NCBI GenBank assembly: GCA_913009535.1
Contig: CAJVXR010000094.1
Coordinates: 1-5,346, forward strand
DNA: 5,346 bases
Reading direction: 5' to 3'
Source of the DNA: an uncultured Flavobacteriales bacterium
GTDB lineage: Bacteria; Bacteroidota; Bacteroidia; Flavobacteriales; Flavobacteriaceae
Shown here: piece after piece, positions 4,545 to 5,346 of the stretch
How the letters are laid out: each line of letters opens with the position of its first letter
How positions within the stretch are numbered: position 1 is the stretch's first letter
Notes under the pieces: model-generated
Databases searched by the model: none
What the model saw: the letters and a program-made list of their open reading frames with translations, nothing else
Told to the model about the DNA's origin: nothing
Program-made: the position numbers and the translations under genes

Positions 4545-5346
4545 ATGGAATTACGATATTGGGCTTTATTAACATTTCTTGGTGCTATTTGGGGTAGTGC
4601 TTTTATATTCACTAAAACAGGCACGCCTGAATTTGGTCCTATAGCTCTGGTGAATGCTAGATTAATAATTGCTTCATTAATATTTCTGCCAATTCTTTTG
4701 CAGCCAAGATACTTAAAACTATTACCTCCTATATGGAAGTATGTTGTTGTATTGGCCGTAACTAATTGCGCAATCCCATTTACATTTTTTTCTCTTGCAA
4801 GTCTTGGATCAGATTCAAATATGCTTGCAATACTTAACTCTACTGTTGCTTTTAATACTATGATCATTGCTTTTTTTTGGTTGAACGAGAGTGTTACTCC
4901 TAAACAAGTTATTGGACTTGTAATCGGTTTTGTAGGTGTTTATGTTCTTGTTAACCCAGAATCTAGCTCCACTACATTACTTTCAAGTATCTGTTGTTTG
5001 ATAGGCTCGTTTTTCTATTCTTTTTCCAATGTCTTCATACAAAAATATTCGTACAAAACTAATAAGCTTGTCTTAATTGGCTGGTCACTTGTTTTTAGTT
5101 CTGTGTTGATGCTTCCTATTACGCTATTTAATCTTCCATCATCCATGCCTTCAAATGATGCCTTGTTGTCTGTTTTATGGTTAGGTGCTATTTCTACTGG
5201 TTTTGCTTTCCTCGGTTATGTAAGACTCATTGAAAAAATTGGGGCAGTGAGAACATCTATAGTTGCTTATCTTCTCCCTATTTTTGGAATTTTGTGGGGA
5301 AGGATATTTTTAGATGAAGTCATTACTTTTAATATTTTAATTGGCT
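4545..5346 (+). CDS. EamA/DMT-family transporter (3' partial)
   Basis: This is an inner-membrane carrier or exporter of the drug/metabolite transporter superfamily; the substrate cannot be told from sequence, and members move amino acids, sugars or other metabolites. The frame is open from ATG 4545 to the window end, 267 codons, against a usual length of about 290-300, so only the tail is missing. Two EamA repeats are visible. The first begins ALLTFLGAIWGSAFIFTK (7-24) and ends at AFFWLNESVTPKQVIGLVIGFVGVYVLV (109-136), with the conserved Glu115 before the Gly-rich helix. The second starts at about 144 and reaches the matching SIVAYLLPIFGILWGRIFLDEV (238-259) with Glu258. About nine of ten helices are present. 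ATG 4531 lies in another frame and stops after 13 codons. The Shine-Dalgarno sequence is weak (GAG at 4533). Two terminators precede the gene, implying regulated read-through or an overlapping promoter such as TATACT (4494-4499). Confidence 0.92.
   Translation, partial: MELRYWALLTFLGAIWGSAFIFTKTGTPEFGPIALVNARLIIASLIFLPILLQPRYLKLLPPIWKYVVVLAVTNCAIPFTFFSLASLGSDSNMLAILNSTVAFNTMIIAFFWLNESVTPKQVIGLVIGFVGVYVLVNPESSSTTLLSSICCLIGSFFYSFSNVFIQKYSYKTNKLVLIGWSLVFSSVLMLPITLFNLPSSMPSNDALLSVLWLGAISTGFAFLGYVRLIEKIGAVRTSIVAYLLPIFGILWGRIFLDEVITFNILIG

Noticed and set aside
4531..4572. ATG at 4531 as the transporter start
   Set aside because: It is in a different frame from the transporter and stops after 13 codons; ATG 4545 opens the long conserved frame.
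4529..4867. 112-codon open frame on the - strand
   Set aside because: It lies wholly antisense to the well-supported EamA transporter gene and terminator 2, and its translation shows no domain; it is a shadow frame.

Overview
The window is AT-rich (roughly one third G+C by eye) and tightly packed. It looks like a streamlined gammaproteobacterium, possibly a marine SAR86-like lineage. The support is YadG/YadH proteins that resemble the E. coli pair almost end to end, a long two-domain QueF of the E. coli kind, and a LexA box that matches the gammaproteobacterial consensus at all but one central base. The family is recognised from sequence; the lineage is inference.

Positions 1-2207 hold a translationally coupled operon: the C-terminal part of an ABC-2 exporter ATPase (yadG), its permease (yadH, one base later) and a compact QueF (start overlapping the yadH stop as ATGA). 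A class II tRNA-Ser(GGA) with encoded CCA follows at 2275-2362.

Positions 2363-4252 look like accessory DNA behind the tRNA. They hold a small MarR-like winged-helix regulator whose start region lies inside a perfect 16-bp palindrome, then two tandem paralogous membrane proteins of about 200 residues (short, MASE1-like, with no output domain). Last comes an orphan 69-residue protein preceded by a near-consensus SOS box. The first two elements read as a self-controlled regulator plus membrane-protein unit. The last reads as a separate damage-inducible gene.

Positions 4253-4544 contain no convincing protein gene but much structure: a 25-bp spaced repeat, an 11-nt perfect complement to the 16S rRNA 3' end without a normal start codon, a possible antiterminator pairing, and two consecutive intrinsic terminators. 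The second terminator ends 14 nt before an EamA/DMT-family transporter gene that runs off the window (4545-5346). This stretch is either a cis-acting leader (attenuator or riboswitch type) of the transporter or an independent small RNA. The SOS-box gene and this untranslated region are the most interesting parts of the window.
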